Notes under the pieces: model-generated
Seen by the model: only the letters and a program-made list of their open reading frames with translations
What the model was told of the DNA's origin: nothing
The model's database searches: none
In this document: positions 25,921-33,462 of the stretch, piece by piece
Layout: each line of letters opens with the position of its first letter
Position numbering within the stretch: the first letter of the stretch is position 1
Translations under genes and position numbers: made by a program
From: Rufibacter sp. XAAS-G3-1
Lineage (GTDB): Bacteria; Bacteroidota; Bacteroidia; Cytophagales; Hymenobacteraceae
NCBI RefSeq assembly: GCF_013623775.1
Contig: NZ_JABFAM010000020.1
Location: 32,089-96,088 of the forward strand
Length of the DNA stretch: 64,000 bases
Reading direction: 5' to 3'

Positions 25921-25950
25921 CCGCACACCCCTTAAAGGTGTGCGGTTTTC
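25921..25950 (+). terminator. Intrinsic terminator
   Basis: CCGCACACC (25921-25929) pairs with GGTGTGCGG (25937-25945), followed by TTTTCTTTT. It is about 270 bp downstream of the kinase stop, so the intervening transcript is non-coding or belongs to the kinase 3' end. Confidence 0.75.
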
Positions 25951-25982
25951 TTTTGCGGCTTGTCCCTTATGGTTCAGGACCG

Positions 25983-26270
25983 CTAGGCGGAGGGCTCCCC
26001 CGGGCCGGGCAGCCGTGGTTCAGACCTGGGGTGGAGGGGCTGGCGGCACAGCCCCTCCACCCGCAAGACCCCGCTTCGGGTCAGCGACACGTAATCTTGA
26101 TGGGCGGAGACCTGGATGAGTCTCCCCTTAAGGTGGGACTGGTGGGGAGCCAATTCCTGCTCGCCCATGCCAAGGGAGGCGCGCACCTCCACCGCCTGGA
26201 CCGGGAAACCATGGGGCATTTCCGGCAACGGCACCTGGGCATAGACTACACTCAGAACTAAATCCTTCAC
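25983..26270 (-). CDS. Hypothetical protein, possible winged-helix fold, GTG start
   Basis: 95 residues. The start is GTG at 26270, which is preceded on the minus strand by AAAGGAGG four bases away, one of the few strong Shine-Dalgarno sequences in the window. A segment LKGRLIQVSAHQDYVSLTRSGVLRVEGL resembles the wing and last helix of small winged-helix proteins ('gli.....dyv.LT..G'). The remainder is Pro-rich. The opposite-strand frame over the same bases is less plausible. No family assigned. Confidence 0.45.
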   Translation of the reverse strand: MKDLVLSVVYAQVPLPEMPHGFPVQAVEVRASLGMGEQELAPHQSHLKGRLIQVSAHQDYVSLTRSGVLRVEGLCRQPLHPRSEPRLPGPGEPSA

Positions 26271-26502
26271 TTTTCCTCCTTTAGTACTTGTACGGAAGAT
26301 AAGATCCGTATTTTAACCTAATATACCAGAGGACTAGAAAGTTATGCGGGTATGAATAGGGAAAAGAGACTACTTGCCTCCGGGGGAAACCTTAAAACCA
26401 TAATAGACAGAACTTATAAGAAGTGATAGGCATGCAAAATCAATCCTAAGAAAAAGGAGGGAATAGACCTCCTGAACCCAGAGCACCGTCCACTACCGAA
26501 CC

Positions 26503-26787
26503 TCAATCCTCCGGTCCGCTGCCCGGTTTCGTTCCGCCATGGCCTACTCCGTTGCCGGTGACCGTGATATATTTCAGGTAGGGCTCAAGGTTACGCAGGG
26601 TCCGGAAGCCCCGCACCTCCCGGACCTCGTTCCTTTCCCCATCATAGAGCACCTCCGCGTAGAAGGTACCCATGTGGTATAGGTTGCCCCTCTCTGCACA
26701 GGAGGCCAGGAACTCCCCCTCTCGGAAGACCGACGCGGCCCGTTCCCCCTGCCCCTGTCGGAGGAAATCATACAAGGTAAGTGGCAT
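26503..26787 (-). CDS. Conserved small hypothetical protein (plasmid type)
   Basis: 94 residues beginning MPLTLYDFLRQGQGERAASVF, then GEFLASCAERGNLYHMGTFYAEVLYDGERNEVREVRGF. The pattern 'TLYDFL...A..V...GeFl..r.....lY....FYvEv.Yd...n.v...r.F' is familiar from small Bacteroidota plasmid-borne hypotheticals, which are short soluble proteins of unknown role. There is no signal peptide. The tail (GNGVGHGGTKPGSGPED) is probably disordered. It lies upstream of nothing on the same strand and is likely its own unit. Confidence 0.6.
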   Translation of the reverse strand: MPLTLYDFLRQGQGERAASVFREGEFLASCAERGNLYHMGTFYAEVLYDGERNEVREVRGFRTLRNLEPYLKYITVTGNGVGHGGTKPGSGPED

Positions 26788-26915
26788 CGTCTTTGTTTTT
26801 CAGTGGATACGGCTTTCCCATATGTCCTATTTGGAGAAAAGTATAAAAGAAATGGGTATAACGAAACCCAAAGAAGCCCCCGCCGTCAGGCGGGCGGCCC
26901 CCTGCAGTCTGCGTT

Positions 26916-27428
26916 TTAAAGCTCCCCATCGTCGGCAAAGGAGTAAAAGGAATCCACGGTCAGGATGATATGGTCCAACACGGCGATGTCCATCTGGGCG
27001 GCGGCCTCCCTCACCCTTTTGGTCATGGCCTTGTCTGCCGCGCTTGGTTGGGTGTTTCCGCTGGGATGGTTGTGACCCAGGATGATCGCGCTGGCGCAGC
27101 AGAGAAGGGAGGCGGCCAAGATGAGCTTTATATCCACCACCGTGCCCGAGACGCCCCCGGTCGAGACCTCATACTCCCCCAGTACCCGGTTGTTCCGGTT
27201 GAGCAGCAGTACCTTGAACTGCTCCACAAACTCGATTTTGTTTGTCTCCCAGTTTTCTCGGAAGGCGGCGGCGCAGTCCTCCGAGCAGGTGATTCTTCTT
27301 AATCCGGTGATAGGCTTCCCGACCCGGTAGGACAGTTCTATCTGCGGAACCCCCACCAGTTCCTCTTCTAAGCTGTTAAGTTGTTCGCCTTTTGCGCGGT
27401 CGAATTCCGCTAATAATGAAAGTTGCAT
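26916..27428 (-). CDS. radC: RadC-like JAB-domain protein
   Basis: 170 residues containing the whole JAB/MPN metalloprotease-like domain. The zinc motif reads GHNHPSGN with His119 and His121, Ser123 and Asp132 (SAAD), plus Glu66 in EFVEQFKVLLLN. It lacks the N-terminal helix-hairpin-helix of chromosomal RadC. Short RadC forms are common in plasmids and integrative elements. Their function is unproven, and a role in DNA repair is not supported by experiments on the chromosomal gene. The upstream region 27471-27524 is shared with the DUF932 gene. Confidence 0.9.
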   Translation of the reverse strand: MQLSLLAEFDRAKGEQLNSLEEELVGVPQIELSYRVGKPITGLRRITCSEDCAAAFRENWETNKIEFVEQFKVLLLNRNNRVLGEYEVSTGGVSGTVVDIKLILAASLLCCASAIILGHNHPSGNTQPSAADKAMTKRVREAAAQMDIAVLDHIILTVDSFYSFADDGEL

Positions 27429-27470
27429 AAGAAGTTCTTTTTGAGTGCTGTCCCTTGATCGGTCACGTCT

Positions 27471-27524
27471 AATAATATATACGTTTCGTATAAAAATAAG
27501 ATACTTTATGTATGTATTTATTTA
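27471..27524 (-). promoter_or_regulatory. Shared operator/promoter block, copy upstream of radC
   Basis: This AT-rich block contains two inverted-repeat-like cores (ATACGTTTCGTAT and ATAC...GTATGTATT). It is about 80% identical to 38101-38154, and each copy begins 43 bp before its gene's start codon. Conserved position and orientation suggest binding by a common regulator. Confidence 0.55.
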
Positions 27525-27667
27525 TGCACACACGCACCGGGAGAGCCTCTTTTCTTCCCTTTTGTAATACAACTATTCTGATATAGGACTACTAGTTGGA
27601 ATCCTGCCTTACGATCTGTTTCGCCAAGGCTGAGTCGCCGAATGCCGTATGAGTAGCTGTCGGTTCG

Positions 27668-27730
27668 GCCGATTAGCGGCCGATTAGCGGCCAATTAACG
27701 GTCGATTCGGCCAATTAGCGGCCGATTCAC
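27668..27730. repeat. Degenerate 11-bp tandem repeat at the end of a gene
   Basis: About six units of GCCGATTAGCG (variants GCCAATTAACG, GCCAATTAGCG and a shortened unit GTCGATTCG) run from 27668 up to the stop codon of the AlbA_2 gene at 27727. On the minus strand they form the 3' untranslated region. They may be a slippage-prone tract or a protein-binding array. Confidence 0.65.
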
Positions 27731-29043
27731 TTAGCCAGCAGATACTTGGAGCCCCTTCCCTTGCCGGTCTGCACCAGGATGCCTTTCTCGACGAGCTGCC
27801 GCAGCTCTTCGGTGGCCGTGGTCTTGCCGATGCCGTTTATCTTCTGGTAGCGGGCATTGTCGATAAAGCCGTGTTCTACCGCAAAGGAGACCGCCGCCAA
27901 CTGCCGGTCGCTGAGCCCCCTTCTCCTTAGGTGTTCTTCGGCAAGCTGGTTCTTGGAGAGGGTGATCATGAATCCGCCGTCCTGCTCCCTCATCTCCGGC
28001 TCGGGAAGCGCGGCCTCCCGGCAGGCTTCCAGGATCTTGAGGGTACCTCTCCCCCAGGAATCGATGTACCCGCCTTTGAAGCAGACCTCGGCGATCACCG
28101 GGTTCCTCGGCCGGGAAGGGTGCTGCCTTCTCAGGGCCTCCAGGGAAAGGCCCTCGGGCAAGGTACCCTCGTTCCACATGCTGAACCGGTCATCGTACAC
28201 CCTGATCTGCACCATGCTGCCCAGGTAGCTCCGGTGCACCAGGGCATTCAGGAGCATCTCCCGGATGGCCGCCACGGGATACTCCCCCTTTTCCACGCGC
28301 TGCAGCCCCTCGAACTCGATGGCCTTGGTGAGGAACTTTTGATTAAGCTGCCCGGACACCTCGCCCAGAAGCCGGATGAGGTTCCCCTCCGCGGTCTCCT
28401 GGAACCTCAGGTCCGCGTCACCCTGGCCGAACCGGCCCATTTTGACCTGAATGTTCGGATAGAAACGGCCCGGGTCCCTTCCAAAAAGAAGGATGGCCGC
28501 CCGCTTCAGCCGTCCGTTATCGGAAAGCCGCAGCTTCTCCAGGAGCTCCGCCACACTCAACCCCGACACATCAGGCAAACGGCCTGCCCTCCCGGCATCC
28601 TTCAGGAAGATTTGGACGCTTTCCCCATCGATATCCTCCAGCGTGGCGGCGGGCTCCAGCACATCGTCCCACGTCTTGCCCGACTTTCTCAACAGGAACT
28701 CCGTCAGGCTATGGCCGGTCAGCTCCATCTTGGTGCTGCCGCTTCGGTAGTAATACCTGCCCCGGAGGGAGATGGCGATGGAGTAGGGAGGGGTGATGAT
28801 CTCGATGTAATGCTTTCCTTCTTTCTCGTGGAGATTGACCTCCACCAGGATACCCAGAAGGTCCTTGATCTTCTGGGGGATGAGGTCCATCAGGTTCTTG
28901 AAGTCCGGCACATGCACCACGTTTCCGCGGTCATCCACGCCGATGAAAATGGTGCCGCCTTGGGCGTTGGCAAACCCGCCTACCCATTTCAGGTAGTCAT
29001 CGTGCCAGCTTTGCTTGTACTCGATATTATGCTGTTCCGGCAT
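27727..29043 (-). CDS. ATP-binding protein with Schlafen AlbA_2 domain and winged-helix tail
   Basis: 438 residues from ATG 29043 (MPEQHNIEYKQ). The upstream frame to 29400 is a shadow. The AlbA_2 domain (about 1-120) shows EYKQSWHDDYLKWVGGFANAQGGTIFIGVDDRG, typical of proteins with putative nucleic-acid or helicase-related function. A GHKL-like domain (HATPase_c_4) follows at about 250-340 with IREMLLNALVHRSY and MWNEGTLP. A winged helix at the end (GKTTATEELRQLVEKGILVQTG) fits DNA binding and transcription regulation. Such proteins are often encoded on mobile elements and near defence genes. The exact role is unknown. Confidence 0.85.
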   Translation of the reverse strand: MPEQHNIEYKQSWHDDYLKWVGGFANAQGGTIFIGVDDRGNVVHVPDFKNLMDLIPQKIKDLLGILVEVNLHEKEGKHYIEIITPPYSIAISLRGRYYYRSGSTKMELTGHSLTEFLLRKSGKTWDDVLEPAATLEDIDGESVQIFLKDAGRAGRLPDVSGLSVAELLEKLRLSDNGRLKRAAILLFGRDPGRFYPNIQVKMGRFGQGDADLRFQETAEGNLIRLLGEVSGQLNQKFLTKAIEFEGLQRVEKGEYPVAAIREMLLNALVHRSYLGSMVQIRVYDDRFSMWNEGTLPEGLSLEALRRQHPSRPRNPVIAEVCFKGGYIDSWGRGTLKILEACREAALPEPEMREQDGGFMITLSKNQLAEEHLRRRGLSDRQLAAVSFAVEHGFIDNARYQKINGIGKTTATEELRQLVEKGILVQTGKGRGSKYLLAK

Positions 29044-29222
29044 CGTGCAGTAAGGTAGAACGTTCCTGATGGGTGAAATTACCCAAAAAATGGGAAACAA
29101 TCCTTCTGCAGGTGCTAGGAGGCACCCCCCAAGGTTTACAGAGTTGGCCCGGCTAAACTCCAAAAGGGCGATCGGTCTTAGCTTCGGGATCGGAACAGGT
29201 AGGAAAGGGAAACAAAACGGTA

Positions 29223-29263
29223 AAACTGCAATAGCCCGGAGGCAGGCCGGGCTATTGCAGTTT
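29223..29263 (-). terminator. Intrinsic terminator (17-bp perfect stem)
   Basis: Arms 29223-29239 and 29247-29263 (AAACTGCAATAGCCCGG and complement) with a 7-nt loop lie just after the stop of the 29271-29516 gene on the minus strand, with a T-containing tail. Confidence 0.8.
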
Positions 29264-29270
29264 AGGGAAT

Positions 29271-29516
29271 CTAGGCGGACAGCAGATGTGCTGGGTGGCC
29301 CAGTGCCTCCAGGAAACAGGGCAACGCTGCCCGGCTCTGCTCGGGCACCTGGCAATCCATTACCTCTTCGATAAACCTGATTATTTTCTCCAGGGGGCAA
29401 TCACCCATCATCCTGTACTGGGGGGAAGCGAGGAACTTCTCCATTAACTCGGTGCTCTGTACCCTTACAATAAATCCTTCTTTCGTGTGCAGTACAATTT
29501 CATGGCTGTGATTCAT
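29271..29516 (-). CDS. Hypothetical protein, second of an overlapping pair
   Basis: 81 residues starting MNHSHEIVLHTKEGFIVRVQS. The start overlaps the end of the upstream gene by 17 bases in another frame, and a strong terminator follows the stop, which supports a real two-gene operon. No family is recognised. A strand-turn-strand N-terminus and two helices (LMEKFLASP, IIRFIEEVMD) are predicted by eye. It may act together with the helix-turn-helix protein encoded upstream, as in small regulator pairs. Confidence 0.6.
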   Translation of the reverse strand: MNHSHEIVLHTKEGFIVRVQSTELMEKFLASPQYRMMGDCPLEKIIRFIEEVMDCQVPEQSRAALPCFLEALGHPAHLLSA

Positions 29517-29805
29517 GGCATTCGTGGTTACTCGGTTGGGGGGACGCGTAGATAATTCTTACCAAAGTCAGGAAATCAACGTTGACGAGCTTTGCGAATG
29601 CCTGCAGCTCGGATACCCGGAAGGTGCTGGGGTCTTTTATCTTCGCCTGCAGCCGTACGGTATTCAGGCTGAGTTTTCTGGCGATATGGGAAACCGGGAT
29701 GATCGCAACTACCTCCCCGAGGCTCTTTATCTTACCTTCCTCCAAGCCAATCTTCACCTTCACGTATCGTAAGTCATCCTCAAAGTTTATCTCAGTTGTT
29801 TTCAT
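29500..29805 (-). CDS. Small helix-turn-helix (XRE-like) regulator
   Basis: 101 residues from ATG 29805 (MKTTEINFEDDL). The upstream ATG at 29832 adds nine residues and is less likely. The C-terminal half resembles a Cro/CI helix-turn-helix: VSHIARKLSLNTVRLQAKIKDPSTFRVSELQAFAKLVNVDFLTLVRIIY, where the recognition helix precedes the 'kdpstF...EL..la..lnvd...L..ii' tail used by Bacteroidota XRE proteins. It probably represses its own operon, which includes the overlapping 29271 gene. Confidence 0.65.
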   Translation of the reverse strand: MKTTEINFEDDLRYVKVKIGLEEGKIKSLGEVVAIIPVSHIARKLSLNTVRLQAKIKDPSTFRVSELQAFAKLVNVDFLTLVRIIYASPQPSNHECHESQP

Positions 29806-29832
29806 CGGGGGCGTAATTGAAATCTTTGACAA

Positions 29833-30405
29833 AGCATCTAAAACTATGAAGCCCTGTCCTGCAAGTCCTGGGAGTGAGCGAAGCGCAATAAGTCAATTTA
29901 GTTAAGTAAAATACGAATCACTCTGAATACCTGCAAACAAGCGGGACACGAAAGCCAAAAAAAATATCACCCGAAAGAACCCGGGATTTTCCAACCTCGG
30001 AAAACAACTTCCCATCGCATGACCAGGAATACCCTCCTACCCACAAAAAATAAAAGGAACAAACGACGGGAGGAGCCCCTGCTTGGTTTTACCACCGGCC
30101 ACCCGTAGGGATACCGTTGCCGGCAGGGGAATCGTTCCATCAGTCACCTCCGGCACGAAAGTCATTTCCTTTAGTATTTAGTATTATATACGATACGTAC
30201 CAGCAAATGATTACAAAAAGTACAGGTATAGGAAACCCCGGTTAGGGGCTTATTCCGGAGGGCAGGTTCGGCCGCCTACCGGTCAGCAACTGGAAAAGAG
30301 GCAAGAGCCTGATCCTGGCGGCACTACCCACCGGGAAGAAATCCAGATCGTTCGGTAACCGTATGATAGAACTTTAGGGGTTGGTATAAAGTAAAGGGGA
30401 ATGCG
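29833..30405. other. Intergenic region with possible operator
   Basis: About 570 bases with no convincing gene. The sequence at 30186-30201 (TATATACGATACGTAC) resembles the palindromic core found upstream of radC and the DUF932 gene, and may control the gene at 30406. Confidence 0.35.
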
Positions 30406-30594
30406 ATGGAGACAGTCAATACAATCATCTTCCTAAGCCTTACGATAGGGGTTATCTGCACCTTTCTGCTCTGGCTCCATGACCGGAAGCCCTACCTGGA
30501 ACAGGAGACCTATAAGGCCATCAGCGTCATCTCCTTTGTCTTCAACATCACGGGTAGCTTCCTCTGTTTGAGTGTCCTGCTCAACTGGGGGTAA
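30406..30594 (+). CDS. Small two-span membrane protein
   Basis: 62 residues: helix 1 about residues 4-25 (NTIIFLSLTIGVICTFLLWL), a charged loop HDRKPYLEQE, helix 2 about 37-60. The positive loop suggests both ends are outside. An AAGGGGAAT purine tract precedes the ATG and helps to fix the start. No family. Confidence 0.6.
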   Translation: METVNTIIFLSLTIGVICTFLLWLHDRKPYLEQETYKAISVISFVFNITGSFLCLSVLLNWG

Positions 30595-30660
30595 AGCACC
30601 CTTTGCATAGGCAAAGGCGCGGTGCCCCTTAGGCCCGGTGGGTCCGTTGGGAGGCGATTT

Positions 30661-31692
30661 TTAAACCAGCTTGGGGCCCTTCGTTTTTTGGGTTGGCTCC
30701 TCCCCTATTTTCTGCCCTTGGGCTATTTTTTCCAATTGCAGAATAGAGTACCCGAACCGTTTGGCGTCTTGGAAGTCCTGGGAGGCGGGTGCCACCCCGG
30801 GGTGGTTCATAATGGCCTGGATGACGGTTTGGAAAGCATCTTTGTGTCTGGCGATTTGTTTTCCGTCAAACCGTACGGCATGGAACCGTTGCAGGAAAGC
30901 ATCGATCGGTTCCATCCCCCTCAGCACCGGGTACACCTCGGTTAGCCGGAGGAAAGTAACGTCAAACTCCCGCTTCACCTCCATCCGCAGGAGTTCCTGG
31001 GATAAAGGAGGCGTAGGCACGGCGGAGAGGCGACAGGTCTGCCCGGCCCCTTGGGTGGGCACCGGACCGGTCACCGTGCGGAGCATGTTTTTCAGACCTT
31101 CCAGGTCCCTGCCTGGGGTCCCATGGACCCGAACCATGGCCAGATCCCGGCCGTGGTTGTACGCCTCCTTGTTCCTCAGTTGGTTGAAATCAAGGCGGAA
31201 TCCTGCCTGCCGCGCCAGTTGGGAAAAGGCGCTCTGCAGGCTTCGGCCGTTGCCTTCCCGGAAAGGGTGGGTATAGTTGTACTGGTCCAGGTAGAAGGCG
31301 GCTCGGTCGATGAACCGTTCGAGGGGCAGGCCTTTCAGGTAGTTCTCCTTTTCCAATTGCGCGGCTAAGGCCTGCAGGTTCCGGTCGATGTCCGGGTAAG
31401 GGGCAAAAACCATGATTTCCCGGCTGCCCGTCGCCTGGGTAGGCTTGTGCCCCTGGAACTGGCGGTCGGCCCTGGTTTCCCCCGCCCAGGGATAGATATC
31501 CCCGAAGATAAACCGGTGGATCTGCTGGAAGTGGTCTGTGTCGAATTTGCCCCCCGGCACCCCTCCCCTTTGCTTAAGTTCCTCCACACTGGCCCACGCG
31601 ATGTTTGCTTCCGCCTTCGACAGGGCATGGGCATCGGTAATCCCTAATGTATTTAAGAGAACGCCCTGACTGTCGGTGAATAGATCAGCCAT
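30661..31692 (-). CDS. Fic/DOC-family protein (VbhT-like toxin)
   Basis: 343 residues. The Fic core motif is HPFREGNGR (His142 to Arg150), which performs adenylylation (AMP transfer to Tyr, Ser or Thr of target proteins). It is preceded by the family's IYPWAGETR and a flap region (ATGSREIMVFAPY). Residues 180-343 form a C-terminal extension with no BID-type motif that I recognise. Catalytic residues are all present, so it is expected to be active. The ATG (31692-31690) begins three bases after the stop of the antitoxin-like gene. A perfect 20-bp inverted repeat ends one base before the ATG and can pair with the antitoxin coding sequence, which should couple translation. Confidence 0.88.
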   Translation of the reverse strand: MADLFTDSQGVLLNTLGITDAHALSKAEANIAWASVEELKQRGGVPGGKFDTDHFQQIHRFIFGDIYPWAGETRADRQFQGHKPTQATGSREIMVFAPYPDIDRNLQALAAQLEKENYLKGLPLERFIDRAAFYLDQYNYTHPFREGNGRSLQSAFSQLARQAGFRLDFNQLRNKEAYNHGRDLAMVRVHGTPGRDLEGLKNMLRTVTGPVPTQGAGQTCRLSAVPTPPLSQELLRMEVKREFDVTFLRLTEVYPVLRGMEPIDAFLQRFHAVRFDGKQIARHKDAFQTVIQAIMNHPGVAPASQDFQDAKRFGYSILQLEKIAQGQKIGEEPTQKTKGPKLV

Positions 31693-31693
31693 A

Positions 31694-31785
31694 GGCTACG
31701 TGGACGGGGAGCTGTACCGGCGCTTCGTTTCCGCGATGATCCGTTCCTTTACCTCCGCCAGGGAAAGCTCCCCGTCCACGTAGCC
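31694..31785 (-). promoter_or_regulatory. Long-range mRNA hairpin controlling the fic start
   Basis: Two perfect 20-base inverted repeats (31694-31713 and 31766-31785) are separated by 52 nt. In the minus-strand mRNA the upstream arm lies inside the antitoxin (GYVDGE codons), and the downstream arm encodes the antitoxin's last residues and stop, ending one base before the fic ATG. Pairing would hide the fic ribosome binding region unless ribosomes translate the antitoxin through it. Confidence 0.75.
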
Positions 31786-31938
31786 TTGCATCAGCTCGAC
31801 CGCGAAACCGTCGGGCATGGGGGCATTGGTCAGGATCCCCGCCAGGGAACTCAAAGCGGACTTCTCCCTTTCGTTCCTGGCCTCCACCTGCTCCGGGGTC
31901 AACCCCGGCTGTGCTGGCTTAAATACGTCTAACAGCAT
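31696..31938 (-). CDS. VbhA-like antitoxin for the Fic protein
   Basis: 80 residues from ATG 31938 (MLLDVFKPAQ). The frame to 32133 is a longer open stretch without family resemblance. The YVDGELSLAEVKERI tail matches the C-terminal helix of VbhA-type antitoxins ('Yv.GElS..Ev...i'). The expected inhibitory helix (S/T)xxxE(G/N) is not perfect. The corresponding place reads SALSSLAGIL, with Ala where the glutamate that blocks ATP would be. It sits just upstream of fic with a 3-base gap, the normal antitoxin-first order. Either it inhibits by another surface or it is a weakened antitoxin. Confidence 0.7.
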   Translation of the reverse strand: MLLDVFKPAQPGLTPEQVEARNEREKSALSSLAGILTNAPMPDGFAVELMQGYVDGELSLAEVKERIIAETKRRYSSPST

Positions 31939-32425
31939 AGATCTAAGTAGTTTGGAAGGATAATATACGCCAAAATACCGGCCAAGGCCAATAGATTTGG
32001 GTATACCTATATAACCAAAGGGGAACGACGTTAATTCCGGGCGGTAGGCTGTGGGGCGAAAATCAGGACAACTTGCCACCTGGAAAGCTTGCCTTTTCCC
32101 CGGTAAGAGTAATGAAAGGTATAGCACTGCCACTTCAGGGGAATGGGGCGGTAGTAGGCAAGAAGGAAAGCTGCATTTAGCCCAGAATCAGCCTTATTGA
32201 GCATAACTACCATCAAGAGAGAAAACCTCCCCTGAGAGCGAAAAGGGGGTGGGATTTTGGTACTTACGCGGGGCGGGGAAACTTTCGCCGAGTTGCTTTA
32301 TATTGCCTAGACTATATAGTATATTCGGCAGTCCGGTTCCGGTTATCGGTTGATTTTGGGTGGATATATGGATGTTTACCTCTAACCAAAGTGCCAATAA
32401 CCGGAACTGCTCCTTATACCCAGTA
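31939..32425. other. Intergenic region with an imperfect inverted repeat
   Basis: Non-coding stretch of about 490 bp. An inverted repeat (32336-32349 against 32394-32407, one mismatch) lies just before the first cassette boundary at 32426. It could be the remains of an upstream recombination site, but I cannot recognise the usual attC halves. The antitoxin-fic promoter should be in the left part. Confidence 0.4.
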
Positions 32426-32447
32426 GTTGGGCGTAATAAGAAACAAA

Positions 32448-32846
32448 ATGAATAGAAGAATTACCTTAATTGCATCATTAGTATTATTAATTACTTTCCA
32501 AGTTAAAGCTGAAAATTACAAAGCAGTTGGTGCTTTCTTTGATTTAATGGAAAATGCTGCAATTTTTGGGACATGTATAATTTATATATGTCTCTACTTT
32601 TATATACTTAAAGAACGGAATTTATTAGGATTTTCAATATTTGCTTTAGCTATTTTTTGCGGTTTTATTGGCTTGTTCTTTTTTTGGCCAAATCTCGACT
32701 TGTCTATTAACGACCGATATTATAATGAGAGTGTAAATGATTTGATTTTGGGTGCTTTGTTAATTTTACTAAATGCAGTTGCAATTTTACTTTTAATATT
32801 TAAATCACTTCGTACTAGTATTCGAATTGCATTTCGAGGAAGATAA
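32448..32846 (+). CDS. Cassette 1: integral membrane protein of unknown function
   Basis: 132 residues from ATG 32448 (MNRRITLIAS). The frame opens slightly earlier, but this ATG gives a proper signal-like first helix. Hydrophobic segments: about 4-20 (possibly cleaved, QVKA), 33-55, 60-80 and 105-125, so three or four membrane spans. No family is recognised. It is alone in its cassette and AT-rich, in line with a recently acquired gene. Confidence 0.65.
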   Translation: MNRRITLIASLVLLITFQVKAENYKAVGAFFDLMENAAIFGTCIIYICLYFYILKERNLLGFSIFALAIFCGFIGLFFFWPNLDLSINDRYYNESVNDLILGALLILLNAVAILLLIFKSLRTSIRIAFRGR

Positions 32847-32860
32847 AGTTAAAATTACTC

Positions 32861-32930
32861 CGCCCAACAAGGTGTAAACATCAGCCTTCGGCCGACGGCC
32901 TCGCCCGCCGCTTACACTAGCCGTTAGCGG
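32861..32930 (+). other. attC-like site 1
   Basis: About 70 bp. R''-like CGCCCAAC, spacer AAG, then GTGTAA, a GC-rich palindromic core, TTACAC, and R'-like GTTAGCGG that opens the next cassette. The 21-base block starting at 32881 (TCAGCCTTCGGCC...) is repeated exactly in attC-like site 2 at 35238-35258. Confidence 0.6.
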
Positions 32931-32949
32931 TAATTTAAAAAAAAATAAT

Positions 32950-33444
32950 ATGGAAAATAGTGAAGTTAAAAACTCATTGGACAGGTTGAGCCAAGAAATA
33001 GAAAAAGAATTCGATACAGTAATTCTTCGTAAAATGTTTGCTAAAAAAACCAGCGGACTTTTTAGGACTATTTACCCAATCGAAAGTTCAAACCTAACTG
33101 GGAAAGAAAATAATGTTTTTGGGCCAAGTTTCCCAAAATTAAAATCTTTCAACGATAATGATGTAACATATGCTTGCTTAGTTTTAGTAGCAGTAAATGA
33201 CCAAGGCTTTATTTATAATAGAAACCTTCAAACAAATAAGTCCTCATTTAATGACGTTATCAACTTTTGTTCAAAAGATTTAGGATTAAAAGTGTATGAT
33301 GGAGGACAAATAAAGATGAGTTATGCAATGTCAAGTGGAATGGACACCAACGACATCTATTCAACTAGCGACACATTAATTTCTGATGACATCTATTCCA
33401 AACTCGGAAGTGTTGCATATAGAAGAGTTTTATATTATTTATAA
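32950..33444 (+). CDS. Cassette 2: hypothetical protein A
   Basis: 164 residues, hydrophilic and soluble by appearance. It starts ENSEVKNSLDRLSQEIEKEFDTVILRKMF and ends YRRVLYYL. The opening helix with 'EKEFDT.(I/V)L' and the closing 'YR...YY/YF' are repeated in the neighbouring product at 33463-33960, so the two are probably distant homologues duplicated inside the cassette. Function unknown. It is preceded by AAAAAAATAATATGG, without a Shine-Dalgarno match. Confidence 0.65.
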   Translation: MENSEVKNSLDRLSQEIEKEFDTVILRKMFAKKTSGLFRTIYPIESSNLTGKENNVFGPSFPKLKSFNDNDVTYACLVLVAVNDQGFIYNRNLQTNKSSFNDVINFCSKDLGLKVYDGGQIKMSYAMSSGMDTNDIYSTSDTLISDDIYSKLGSVAYRRVLYYL

Positions 33445-33462
33445 CCTTAAAAACCAAAAAAA

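Noticed and set aside
25875..26261. 128-codon plus-strand frame
   Set aside because: It spans the terminator at 25921-25950. The opposite strand has a strong Shine-Dalgarno before a GTG and looks more protein-like.
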